The notes under the pieces were generated by a model. The model was not told the origin of the DNA, did no database searches, and worked only from the letters and a program-made list of their open reading frames with translations. Shown here piece after piece: positions 33,224 through 42,654 of a stretch of 64,000 bases of DNA. Position 1 is the stretch's first letter. Every line of letters starts with the position of its first letter. Origin of the DNA: Psococerastis gibbosa. Taxonomy: Eukaryota > Arthropoda > Insecta > Psocodea > Psocidae. The stretch is taken from positions 1,426,001 through 1,490,000 of the forward strand of contig OZ020486.1 in assembly GCA_963971405.1 (NCBI GenBank), written 5' to 3'. A program made the translations under genes and the position numbers.

Positions 33224-33803
33224 TGAGTTTGCTATTATGGTCTATTGTAGTAGCTGTTGTTTCTGTTACTCGAGTTGGGCAATTTATGAATGACTTAAAT
33301 CCCTGTGCTGAAAGGTAGTTTATATATTGGGTTGTATTTGGACAGTGGTCATCGTTTAAGTCTTGGTTTATGTCTCCTATTAGTACGTCAAAGGAGGTGT
33401 TATGTGAAGACAATAATCCATCAAGTACGTTAATAAATCTTGTTACCTTCGAGTTAATATTTCGATAGGAACAAAGTATGCGAAAAATGTCGTTCCCCAA
33501 TTTAATATTTATGAGGAGGCTCTCATGTTCCTTATTTCCTAATGATGCTATAATCTTATAGTCTAAGTCCTGACGAATAAATAACGCCACTCCCCCTGAC
33601 CTTCCCCATGACCTTTCTCGCAAGACACCGGTATACCCTGGTAATTTAAATGTATTGAATTCTTTTTCTCCGACCCAGGACTCACTAACAACAATTAACT
33701 GATAGTCGTTATTTTTACACATTTCAGAAGACAATAAAACTGTTAATTTGTCAAAACTTTTGCGTAGTGATCGCGCATTGCAATAGAAAATATTTAGCTT
33801 CAT
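33162..33803 (-). pseudogene. CR1/Jockey-like ORF2, endonuclease part, truncated at its C-terminus
   Basis: Starts MKLNIFYCNARSLRKSFDKL and shows VVSESWV, GVALFIRQDL, IGDINQDL and TTIDH, typical of the AP endonuclease of Jockey/CR1 elements. The domain breaks off right after TTIDH (near 33,240). The final catalytic SDH-type motif and the roughly 150-200-residue linker to the RT are missing, and the frame changes at that point. The related element at 45.7-47.7 kb has both parts, so this copy carries an internal deletion. Confidence 0.85.
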
Positions 33804-33857
33804 GAAGGTAGGTTAGGAACATATTGATACATTTGTACGGTAATTTAGCCTACTCTC

Positions 33858-34835
33858 CTAAGTCGTAATATTAGTGGTGGTGGTCGCCATTGTAGTAGTA
33901 GCATCAGCAGCGTCAGCATCTGGTGCCTTCTTTATCGGACTCTTTGGGATATCTTCTATCTTCTGAATACGGAGTTTTTGGCTTTGTTCATCCTTTCTCA
34001 TAAAAATCTGGCCATCGGAGACCCACACAAATTTGTATTTCAGATTCCTTGCCGCCCTCCTTGCTTGCCAGAATATTTCTTTGTTTAGTGGTGTCAAATT
34101 GTCGTTTATGAAGATTCTATCCTCTGAGCCTCCAGGAATCAGGTCTTTACTCATGAGTCCTGTTTTCTTTTTCTTTTTCCATTCCTCTGCTTCTTTACGG
34201 CTAGAGAACTTTACTATTACTGCTGGTTTCGTTTTAGGTGTACTCAGACGGTGACAGGCTTCTATTGAGTTTGGTCCCATTGGCAGACGAAGATTCTGGG
34301 AGATCGCTGTTATTATCTTCGTGAGGTCTTCATTATGGCTTACGTCTAGTCCATGTATCTCTATGTTTGTTTTTCGCCCATATTGGTTGAGATCGTTGAC
34401 ATCCATTTTGTTCTTTTGCAGTTCTCTGTGCAGCCATTGGTTTTGATTTTTCAGGTTCGCTACCTCTTTGCCTAAGGCCTCTCCTTTTTTCCTTTCGTCC
34501 TGTAGCTCTACCTTCATTGCTTCATACATATCGGACAGAAACGATAGGGCTGTCTGGATCGTTTTTATCTCCGCCACCAATGTGTCGTGCGATTGCGTTA
34601 TTTTTGCCAAAATTACATTAGTGTCGAAAATTGGAGTAGCACTTGGAGTGGTCGTAGTAGTCGTACCGGCCCCTTTGCATACTTGTGGGCATTTCCAGGC
34701 CGCCTTTGCCTCACCAGTCTTTTTTCTCCAGGTCGTTTCCCTCTGCCCAGAACAATCATAGTGATAGTAGTTTTTACATCCTTCACATGACACGCAGTCA
34801 GTGTCGATCGGATGTTTACATTTGCCACAGTTCAT
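33858..34835 (-). CDS. ORF1 of the CR1/Jockey-like element, PHD finger + coiled coil + FP-like domain
   Basis: 325 codons, unbroken. The N-terminus fits a Cys4-His-Cys3 PHD finger: C3, C6, C17, C20, H25, C28, C49, C53, with W47 two residues before the final pair. A charged helical segment (about residues 90-145) looks like a coiled coil. The rest, from RKTNIEIHGL to IFINDNLTPLNKEIFWQARR and KFVWVSDGQIFMRKDE, resembles the C-terminal domain shared by arthropod non-LTR ORF1 proteins and baculovirus FP25K-type proteins. Such ORF1 proteins are thought to bind element RNA. It sits upstream of the broken ORF2 in the same orientation. Confidence 0.85.
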   Translation of the reverse strand: MNCGKCKHPIDTDCVSCEGCKNYYHYDCSGQRETTWRKKTGEAKAAWKCPQVCKGAGTTTTTTPSATPIFDTNVILAKITQSHDTLVAEIKTIQTALSFLSDMYEAMKVELQDERKKGEALGKEVANLKNQNQWLHRELQKNKMDVNDLNQYGRKTNIEIHGLDVSHNEDLTKIITAISQNLRLPMGPNSIEACHRLSTPKTKPAVIVKFSSRKEAEEWKKKKKTGLMSKDLIPGGSEDRIFINDNLTPLNKEIFWQARRAARNLKYKFVWVSDGQIFMRKDEQSQKLRIQKIEDIPKSPIKKAPDADAADATTTMATTTTNITT

Positions 34836-35274
34836 CTTTAGACTTCTTTGTCAATTTGGTCTGTTACGATAAGATCAGGGCGAAAACTTTTTCAAAGAAG
34901 CTACGTCACGAACGCGAGTAAAGGTCGGGCAGCGCTTCAACAGTTTGGTGTACCACACAGCCGGTCGTTAATTGGCGGGAATACAGGGGTATCCCTATAT
35001 AGGAGACATTCACTTCCCACCAGAAACATAATTTTGAATTTCCCGCACGTCTCCTATGATCAGCCATTGACAAGACGTTGTAGGTGGCCCAGGATTCAAA
35101 AAAATATTTGTTATTTTAGTTGGCCTCGAATGTCTCATCTCTTCTATATACTAGTTCAACTTACTTGCTATAAGTTCCACATGTCGCCAACATATAAAAA
35201 CAATTGAAAACTAACCATTTGTTTCTAGTATAGTGGTCCGCAGTAGTTCATGATATGATATCTGGCATTTTCAG
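34836..35274. other. 5' part of the intron-4 element and end of lipin intron 4
   Basis: The first few hundred bases after the ORF1 start are probably the 5' UTR of the - strand element. I could not locate its 5' terminus or a target duplication. The last bases are the lipin acceptor CATTTTCAG at 35,274. Confidence 0.45.
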
Positions 35275-35423
35275 AGTCCACCGGAGCCAGAGCCGGAGGC
35301 AGCTATCGAAGCTATGGAGCCAAAGACGGAGGGTGGGCTGCGACAGGAGCTAGAGAGGGTGTCCCAGGCCAAGGAGACAGATTTTCACTTCTTCAGCGAC
35401 ACAGAACTCACCCCCGGTTGCAG
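35275..35423 (+). CDS. Lpin: Lipin exon 5, residues 218-267
   Basis: Acceptor CATTTTCAG, donor GCAG|GTAAAC. It encodes SPPEPEPEAAIEAMEPKTEG and then DFHFFSDTELTPGC. The HFFSDTE..P phrase is conserved in lipins just before the serine/proline-rich block. Ends in phase 2, completed by the next exon. Confidence 0.9.
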
Positions 35424-37023
35424 GTAAACTATCCCTAACATGCACTCACTGAATAACAGAAACGCTGGAGTCTGAAAAAGCCGGGTCATCTAGCTGAAAC
35501 TCAACGCAAGCCAAGCTCTCCCTTTATATGCATACTCCAGGAACTGGTCATGGAGCTCCTAACTTTGGTCGTGCGGTTTCTTTCTGCTCAAAATTGAATA
35601 GAAAAGGCAGTTTAGTTTACAGTGGGAGTAGAAACTAGCGCAGACATCGTCACTTATTCTGAACCATGCCTAGTTATGATTTATTTCGTTTGCTTAATTT
35701 ATTTTTTGCTAGTAGTAGGCGTATTTGTAACATAGTCAAACACCACTTAACACGCCATGTAAATATATAATTCTCGTATTAAGAGAGGCGTTCAATTTCG
35801 TAATGTCCCATCGAAATTCAATTGTGTATTAATGAGCTTCTATAAACCAACTTTCATGGTTCACCTTATTGCCAGCCAATAGGGCACCATAAGCCGCTCC
35901 TTACAATAGACTATACCCTGTGGCCCACATATCGGCCATGGCGCCTTTGACTTAGCAATGGCTGGAGAGTTATGGTGGTTTGTATGGTGTGGATATTGTT
36001 ACACGCAGCGTAATCGAGGGAGGCGTGCGCAGCCGCAGCGCTCTGCTAGTCTCGCCCGAGACCATCATGGATACAATGGCACTGCTCGTGTACGCTTTTT
36101 ATAATCATTACCATATTGCTGCATGTTTTATCATCCCGCCAGCTAAACATGGATAAAACATAACAACACACGACATATAATTTGTTTTCTGTCATGATGA
36201 ATATAATTTAACACAAATATACATATATGTATATATTTTTATTTATTTATGACTAAAAAAGCTTATAGGCTATGTCCAAAAATAAAATAAAAACAACTCT
36301 ACTCCTAGTTGACGTTCTTTATCATAAGTCCGAGAATTATTTTAATCTGCTGCAGGTGTTTATCATAGGCTAATTTTGCAGTTGGTTTATGTATTAATTG
36401 CTAACTGCAATTACTTACGTTGCGTTATTTTTGTTCTATCCACATCCCTAGGGTATTTGTTGCCTTTTTTTTTTTTTTTAAATCATCAATCATGCAAGCT
36501 TTTGCTTTTATCAAGACCTGGTCATTATCTTTTACTTGACGAAGTTGGATAATGTTAAATGTGTCCATTTTAAATTACCGTATGTTAACCTGTTTTTAAC
36601 TCAGCCTATGTTGTACGATACTTATGTTACACTATTTCTGAATTTTCGTACCAAAGGCCTGTTACGTGGGTGAAAGAGTAGACCCACTCCTTACAGTGTC
36701 AAGAAAATGAAAGGAAAGAAAATTGTCTTTATTTTCCATGTGGGCGAATTTTGGGCCTTTCGGCCCACTCTTACAAGAGACCTTAATTGTCTGCGAAACA
36801 CAAACATAACAGTGCCTTTTGGGATTAGATGTTTTATGTTTCAGTCTATGTTGTAAGTTTACGTTGCATTAGCCTACATAGCTAATATTTCCGTGTATAG
36901 TACCGATACTGTTCTATAATTTTATTATTGCATTGATGGTATTGTTTGTTTTGCTTGTTGTTGATGCATGACGTATTGAATGCGGTTGGCAGTATTATTT
37001 ATGAGCTATGTTGTGGTTTGCAG
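35424..37023 (+). other. Lipin intron 5
   Basis: 1.6 kb, AT-rich. Contains an orphan non-LTR 3' end on the - strand at about 36,690-36,790, listed separately. Nothing else recognised. Confidence 0.6.
36690..36790 (-). mobile_element. Orphan non-LTR 3' end with hairpin
   Basis: On the - strand, a hairpin GGGCCGAAAGGCCC (36,753-36,766) is followed by CATGGAAAATAAAGACAATT and a pyrimidine-rich repeat TTTCTTTCCTTTC. This resembles the hairpin plus simple-tail ends of the CR1-like elements here. No coding sequence remains. Confidence 0.4.
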
Positions 37024-37159
37024 CCCTGGATCAAGGCCGCCCTCGCCCATCTCGTCTGACACAGAGGTGGAACAGAGGCGACATCTGGAGGACGAAGGGC
37101 AAATGGCGCAGTCGTGGAAGTGGGGCGAGTTGCCCAGCCCTCTGCCCCGCCCTCCTTCT
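37024..37159 (+). CDS. Lpin: Lipin exon 6: SRPPSP block, residues 267-312
   Basis: Acceptor TGGTTTGCAG, donor TTCT|GTGAGT. It encodes SPGSRPPSPISSDTEVEQ and later SWKWGELPSPLPRPPS, both conserved lipin phrases (serine/proline-rich phosphorylatable segment, then the WKWGELP motif). Phase 2 in, phase 0 out. Confidence 0.92.
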
Positions 37160-38793
37160 GTGAGTATTTACATAGTTAGGTTGGACGAGGAATCCCTCAG
37201 AAGTGTCTGTTCGAAGTCAGTTCGATGCAGTTAGACGAATTGGAGAAAGGAGGATACAGAAAAATGTATGGAAACCGGATTTGATTCCGAGTCTCCACCT
37301 TGAATCAGTCACTAGAGAATTTATCTAAGAAGGAGAGCGACATATTTGGTACAGTGCCACCCCGGCAATGTGACTCGCATCTCGTTTTCCATTTTACTTT
37401 CTCGAATTCCCCTGCCTGCAGAGGCTTTCTACAAGATTAAACAGGTACATTAAAACTGTACAAGCCTACCTTGTAATGTTTTTACTATTGATAAATATGT
37501 TTGCAGTTTTCGCCTTATGTTTTCGCATATGCTAAGGTGCATTCTATTGAGCAATCTGAGAATTTCATACAAGGGCTGAATCGACTGTACTCTGCGCCCC
37601 TAATTGTTGTTTTATCATAGCATACCATAATAAGTATATACAGTGTGGTAGGTTAGCAAATTGCGATAGCGGCAAGAATTTTGTCATCCTGCCAAACATT
37701 TGTATCATCCTACTTACTTTAAACGAGCCCTTAAGGCTATCACATCCTATCAAAGGTAAGACCCATTCTCTGATGGTTTTATTGACCATGTCAACTGATG
37801 ATTGTACTTAGTAGCTGTCCCGTGGCGTCGCCACATTTAGAGTATTACATTCTATTGTAATTGAGAAAATTCAAGTAATGGCCTTGCTACTTTGTGGTCA
37901 ATAAGCTGATACTCGACGGTATGAACAGACCCAGTACAGGCTGTTTCAGCAATGACGATTGTATTGGCTGGGGCTGGGGCCGGGGCCAGGGTCATTGCAA
38001 CATCCGGGAGTGGTCAACAATTTAGTTGCTGATAACGTTATCAGCGAAACATGACTCATGCATTGTGTGTGTAAATGATAACCAATGATTAATTATGTAA
38101 GGATTTACCTACTATGCACGTGCTCATTATACGAGGCCAGCAGTCTATAGGTACCGTTGGGCTCCCCGTGGGCCTAGGGGTGTAGAGGGAAATTCTATAA
38201 CTTAACCTTCCATGGCTCATTGCTTAGTCCAGGGAGGGGGTAAATTATGGTATTTTTACATGTTTTCGTGCCTGAGGCAGTCTCCTGGATACCGTAATAT
38301 AATAATTAATTAAAGTAATTATTTATGTACTGGGTATTAACTGAGGCAGCAGTTGTCTAGTTTGGAGCCCGAAGACGGGGTCTGGCCAGCGATCGAGGGA
38401 CTCGAAAGGGCTGCCACTCAGAGGGCAATCGTTTGGCTGGGTCTCTAGGTGTCCCATCAATGGAGACCATTTGTATCTAAGACGTACTGTTGTCCTTATA
38501 GGCTAAGTCTCGCTTACCGTTTATAATTTCAATATTTCAAGTCCGTATTGTATGGTACATTTGCTTCACCCTGACCTCTGAGTCGAATCATTCGACAATA
38601 CGGCCTCAGTTAGCGAAGGTAGTCACAGGGCGAGTGACGACAGGAGTAGGTACTAGCAGCCCGCATATTATATTGTCATGTTAGTGGGATTCCCGAGGTT
38701 AGTCCTCAACTTATCAGAATAATGGCAGACCTGAAGAGAATATTATGTAACATGAAGTGGCATTACATTGACTGTGGAATGTTGTCGTTGCAG
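37160..38793 (+). other. Lipin intron 6
   Basis: 1.6 kb. Holds a perfect 18-bp palindrome GCTGATAACGTTATCAGC (38,028-38,045) shortly after a short GGGGCT/GGGGCC repeat. No transposon recognised. Confidence 0.6.
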
Positions 38794-39004
38794 TGTGCGA
38801 CACAGACCCCGGAGGAGGAGGAAGCGGCGAAGAAGCAGGAGCAAGAGGAGGCCCAGAAGTCCATAATGAGTGGCATGTTCTCCTTCATGAAGAAGACGAA
38901 GCACCTGAGGCAAGAGGGAGTGTACCTCAGTGACCTCAACACGGACGACCCTGAGGTGGCAGCCCTCTACTTCCCCAGGCATTACCCCCCCAATTCAGGC
39001 ACAG
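38794..39004 (+). CDS. Lpin: Lipin exon 7, residues 313-383
   Basis: Acceptor TCGTTGCAG, donor ACAG|GTACGC. It encodes an E/K-rich helix (TPEEEEAAKKQEQEEAQKS), then MSGMFSFMKKTKHLR and GVYLSDLNTDDPEVAALYFP. The SMFSFMK- and YL-DL-type phrases are shared with other lipins. Ends in phase 1. Confidence 0.92.
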
Positions 39005-39356
39005 GTACGCACATATTAATAAGGAGGTGTGATGTTGGAGTAGTAGTTGCTAACCTCACCACTAGAACGAGAGGTAGGAGGTCCAATGGCGTTGTGTCGC
39101 ATTACTTACTCTTTACTTTTTCAGCGCCTTTCCTCTAACGGGGATAATTGTCGCCAATTGGTGTTTTAGATGGGCACATATCACAAATGATAGTACAGTA
39201 TATCAAATTGTAGAGGAATATTAAATTTCTACTAAGGGATGTGATATTTTTGAAAGTTCTACGATCAATAAATCATGAGTTATTTAATTATGCTCTCTTG
39301 CAAGGCTTTTCCCCTCCAATTATCTGTTAATAATTGTGATGTGTTTCTGTTGCCAG
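39005..39356 (+). other. Lipin intron 7
   Basis: 352 bp, AT-rich, no element recognised. Confidence 0.65.
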
Positions 39357-39468
39357 ATGACGGGGAAGCACTTCATGGGGAGGACGACGCGGAGAGCGGC
39401 AACGGGCCGTCCATCCCCGTCTCACCTGCAAGTCAGTCACCCCCTCCTTCGGGGGAATGGGCCTCCAG
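39357..39468 (+). CDS. Lpin: Lipin exon 8, residues 383-420
   Basis: Acceptor CTGTTGCCAG, donor CCAG|GTGAGT. It encodes DDGEALHGEDDAESGNGPSI and PASQSPPPSGEWAS, a low-complexity acidic and proline/serine linker. It is weakly conserved but phase-compatible (1 in, 2 out) and GC-rich against AT-rich flanks. Confidence 0.85.
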
Positions 39469-40242
39469 GTGAGTCACACTTAATACTACTATATTTAACT
39501 CATTAACCGAATCATACGTAGTTGCGTGGCCACCCCTGGCTATGTTCTTGCACAAAATTTTGCTTTATTTTTTATCTCGACTGCGTTTGAACGTTCCAAA
39601 TCTTATTTAACTTATTTATCTTATTTATTTTTAATTTGAGATGCATTTATCCCAGCTGATTTTTTGTATTTTTTTGTATTTTGACTAGGTTGCCCAAAAA
39701 AATTCATTTTCATAAATTAAAAAATAAATGACAGCTTTTTTAACTGTTTGCCTTATGCCCCTGCTGAAATGTACTGCTGAGATGGCTAAAAGCCTACTAC
39801 AAATTTGATTTATTCGAAAAATCCGTGCTTTTCTAGGCAAAATATTAAATTTGGGGGTTATGATTAAATTTTATAATGTTCAGTTATGGCTGTTCCTGGC
39901 TTGTGTTAGGTTCAGGTACAATATCAATAAAGGGGGGGGGGGGAGGTTTCAGTTCATTATACTCTACTCGTATTAAATATAGTAAAATTATAGCCTATGT
40001 ATTCATTGACCAACTTTATGCACATGTTATGGTCACCCCCGGGGAAACTTTTTGATAATATAGGCGCGAAGTAGTGGGAATATTCGCATTTTGATTTTTG
40101 ATAGCACTAAGGTCACCCACGGGAGATTTTTTTAAAAATATGAGTGCATAATTGTGTGGTTTTACGCACTACTCCATGGCTTTGTAACCATATGAGTGTT
40201 TCCGACTCCTGTATATTTACCACTTCCTACGTGATTTTGCAG
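39469..40242 (+). other. Lipin intron 8 with G/C-run family remnant
   Basis: A G-run near 39,931-39,943 and two degenerate modules (CACCCCCGGGGAAACTTTTT near 40,034 and CACCCACGGGAGATTTTTTT near 40,114, then GTGTGGTTTTACGCAC near 40,155) mark a copy of the G/C-run family. It ends about 70 nt before the acceptor. Confidence 0.6.
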
Positions 40243-40468
40243 GTGTGAATGCCTGGACGTCAGCATGTCGCTGTGCGGGCAACTGGAGTCCGGGGTGTCA
40301 GAGGAGCTGTTCAACCAGAACGTGCTCTCCTACGAGGACCTGGTGGCCAACCCAATGATGATGGAGCACCCGGACCTGGTCATCAGGGTGGCCGGCAAGT
40401 TGTACAACTGGCGCATGGCCTGGCCCATCATCATGAGCCAGGTCCTCTTCAAGAAAACCCTCCCGCAG
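40243..40468 (+). CDS. Lpin: Lipin exon 9: conserved mid-region, residues 420-495
   Basis: Acceptor GATTTTGCAG, donor CGCAG|GTAACC. It encodes DVSMSLCGQLESGVSEELF, SYEDLVANP, LVIRVAGKLYNWRMAWPIIM and FKKTLPQ. The SLCG, LVI...YNW and F-K-LP order is the segment preceding the C-LIP domain in lipins. Phase 2 in, 0 out. Confidence 0.93.
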
Positions 40469-40504
40469 GTAACCATCCCACCCAGTAAACCTTTTTGCTT
40501 TGCT

Positions 40505-41285
40505 ATTTATACGTAGTATAAGCAAAGCTTTGTGATGGTCAAAATTTTCGATTCCATTTCAACGTTTTTAGGTCCCAGGAACCCAAAAAAGTAGTTATTA
40601 CGAAATGTCTGTCTGTCTGTTCATCGATTTGCGGGCAAGCTACTCGGTGGATTTTGATAAAATTAGGCATGTAGGTTCACAAAAATCGTACCTCGTGACT
40701 ATTTATTTTGGGCTAACTCAATTTTTGGGGGGGTTTACCTTCAAAAAACTAAAAAAAAAGTCTAAAAAACTTTCTTTTAAATTCAGATACAGTATATTGT
40801 AGTCATTATTAATGCAAATGAAATCCAATAGGTCGCTTGCCCTGTGATAGTTTGGTTCTAGGGGCAAAACAAGAAATAATTTTCAAGAAAAATTACTAGA
40901 AAATATTTTTTCGGCGGATTATTTCTATCGATGCTTTCCTACTTCGGGTTTGTTTTAGATGTTAAATCGAGTAAAAAAAAGGAACAGCTTTCCCAAACAA
41001 AGATTAAGTTTTGAATAATAAAAATTATTTTTTGAAGAAATTATGGATAATTCATGCCCCAATACATAGCGTAGCACACCCTGCCGGCTGCCACTATTAG
41101 TATGTTGTATCGTATTATATTGGTCTGCCCATTCTTGACTATGCTATCGTCGCATCGATCAAATGCTTTGGGATATGGAAAATCGAAATTTAACCATTGA
41201 ACCATTATTTACCAAGGAATTATTACAGTACCTATGCTAATTAATAAATAGGGAAGTATGTACGGGTTCACTCGTACCGGTTTAT
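40505..41285 (+). repeat. (TGTC)n repeat family copy filling lipin intron 9
   Basis: Starts near TATTTATACGTAGTATAAGC, has a shortened (TGTC) array at 40,605-40,620, and ends near GGGTTCACTCGTACCGG. It begins about 36 nt after exon 9 and ends about 40 nt before exon 10, so the 856-bp intron is nearly all repeat. Confidence 0.75.
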
Positions 41286-41324
41286 AGTGGGGGTAGTGCT
41301 AAAATGGACCCCTGTCGTTTGCAG

Positions 41325-41714
41325 CCTGTGGTCGATCTACTATCCACAGAACCCAAATCCGCGGGAAAGCTGAAGGAAATGACTGAAAAGGGCAAATCCG
41401 GGGGGTACTCGTCGTGGTTCACGTGGAGAAGGGCCGCCACTGCGCAGGAAGGGGATGCGGCGGTTCAGAAGGAAGAGGCAGCGCCACTGCAGGCAGAGGC
41501 TGCTCCAGAGCCGGTGCCAGAGGTAGCCAAGGAGGTGTCGGCGCCGATAGCGATAGGGGAGGAGCGGGGGGAGGAGGGCTACGCGGGGTCCAATAGCAGT
41601 GAGGACTCGGACACGCCCCCCAGCCAGTCGCAGGCCAAGCTGCCCAAAGAGCGGCGGCGCTACCAGCAGGCTGACAAGTGCCGCAAGTCCCTCAGGCTTA
41701 CCTCGGATCAAATT
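41325..41714 (+). CDS. Lpin: Lipin exon 10: tryptophan motif and start of C-LIP, residues 496-625
   Basis: Acceptor CGTTTGCAG, donor AATT|GTAAGT. The exon is 390 nt, phase 0 at both ends. It encodes SWFTWRR (525-531), matching the W-F-SWR motif of lipins. An alanine/glutamate/proline-rich spacer follows, then a serine/aspartate stretch (SNSSEDSDTPPSQSQ), then RKSLRLTSDQI, which begins the catalytic C-LIP region. High GC generates long antisense ORFs that are not genes. Confidence 0.93.
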
Positions 41715-41825
41715 GTAAGTACATATCACCATAGTCAATGAATCAATGCATGTAAAGTTTTCAGTCCCAAACAATTACAATACCATTAAAACCCTATAAT
41801 AAATGAACAAAATACGTTTTTTACA

Positions 41826-41880
41826 CAGTGGGCACCCTCGGTTAGTGAAGACTCAGATAAGAGGGAAACTCGGATATTTA
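41826..41880. repeat. Possible pogo/Tigger-like terminal repeat fragment
   Basis: CAGTGGGCACCCTCGGTTAG followed by AGACTCAGATAAGAG and AACTCGGATA resembles the terminal inverted repeats of pogo/Tigger DNA transposons (CAGT...CCTCGGTTA...CGGATAA). No opposite end or transposase is seen. Confidence 0.3.
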
Positions 41881-41939
41881 TTTATTTAAACTAACTGGAT
41901 AGACTACGTATTGTATTTTATTTATTTATTTTTTACTTA

Positions 41940-42209
41940 TTTTGTGAATGTTTTGCATTAGCATTAACAAGGACCATAGTCTGCTTCGTACGTGTAAATT
42001 AAAAAAAAAAAAAAATAGAAACTTGTTATAGCCATTGTATTGCTTAACAAGGACAATAGTCCGCTTTTGTTACATTGAATTTGTTAATATTTACTTTATT
42101 ACTTATATTAGGTTTGATGTGCCACCCTCCCACGCTTGGCTTGAGGGGGCACAGCCTGTAATTTTATGTCGAGAAATACACGGTTTTTCTATCTATCTAT
42201 CTATCTATA
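41940..42209 (+). mobile_element. Orphan non-LTR 3' end with hairpin and (TATC)n tail in lipin intron 10
   Basis: Two AAGGACMATAGTC-type phrases (near 41,971 and 42,050) precede a strong hairpin at 42,119-42,152 (GTGCCACCCTC ... TGAGGGGGCAC). After it come AATTTTATGTCGAGAAATAC and a TATC array (42,187-42,209). The hairpin shares most positions with that of the intron-4 element, so both probably belong to related CR1/L2-like families. No coding sequence remains. Confidence 0.6.
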
Positions 42210-42463
42210 TTAAAGAAGAAGCCGGTCCTTCATAAGGTCCCATTGAATTGTAGTTTTTTTTGTAAAGTGCACCAAGGTTAATATACAACTTTTTGAGAGT
42301 TTTTAGATAAAATTGTCTCAAAATTGCACACAGGTGTAGGGAAGATCCGTGACTCTATTGATTGAAAGTGGTTGCTAACTACTAAACTTCTTGCTGGGCT
42401 TGGATAACCAATTTTCGATGTCTTCGGCGTCGTTTGATGTAATGGCCTTGTTTGTAATTGCAG

Positions 42464-42612
42464 AGCAGTCTGAATTTGGAGGATGGGGCAAACGAAGTAG
42501 AGTTCAGCGTGACGACGGCGTACCAGGGCACGACGCGGTGCAAGTGCCATATCTACAAGTGGAGATACGACGACCAGATTGTCATTTCTGACATTGACGG
42601 CACCATTACCAA
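42464..42612 (+). CDS. Lpin: Lipin exon 11: catalytic DIDGT motif, residues 626-675
   Basis: Acceptor TGTAATTGCAG, donor CCAA|GTAAGT. It encodes [33 protein letters not shown] and [16 protein letters not shown] (668-672) is the HAD-type catalytic motif; its two aspartates act as nucleophile and acid/base in phosphatidate dephosphorylation. The exon breaks right after DGTIT, and the next exon is 11.7 kb away. Phase 2 out. Confidence 0.95.
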
Positions 42613-42654
42613 GTAAGTTGACTACACATGGGAAACAATACTTTTGTGAATGTA

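Noticed and set aside
41340..41774. 144-codon antisense ORF over lipin exon 10
   Set aside because: Exon 10 is GC-rich and spliced in frame on the + strand. The antisense frame has no known domain and runs into the intron.
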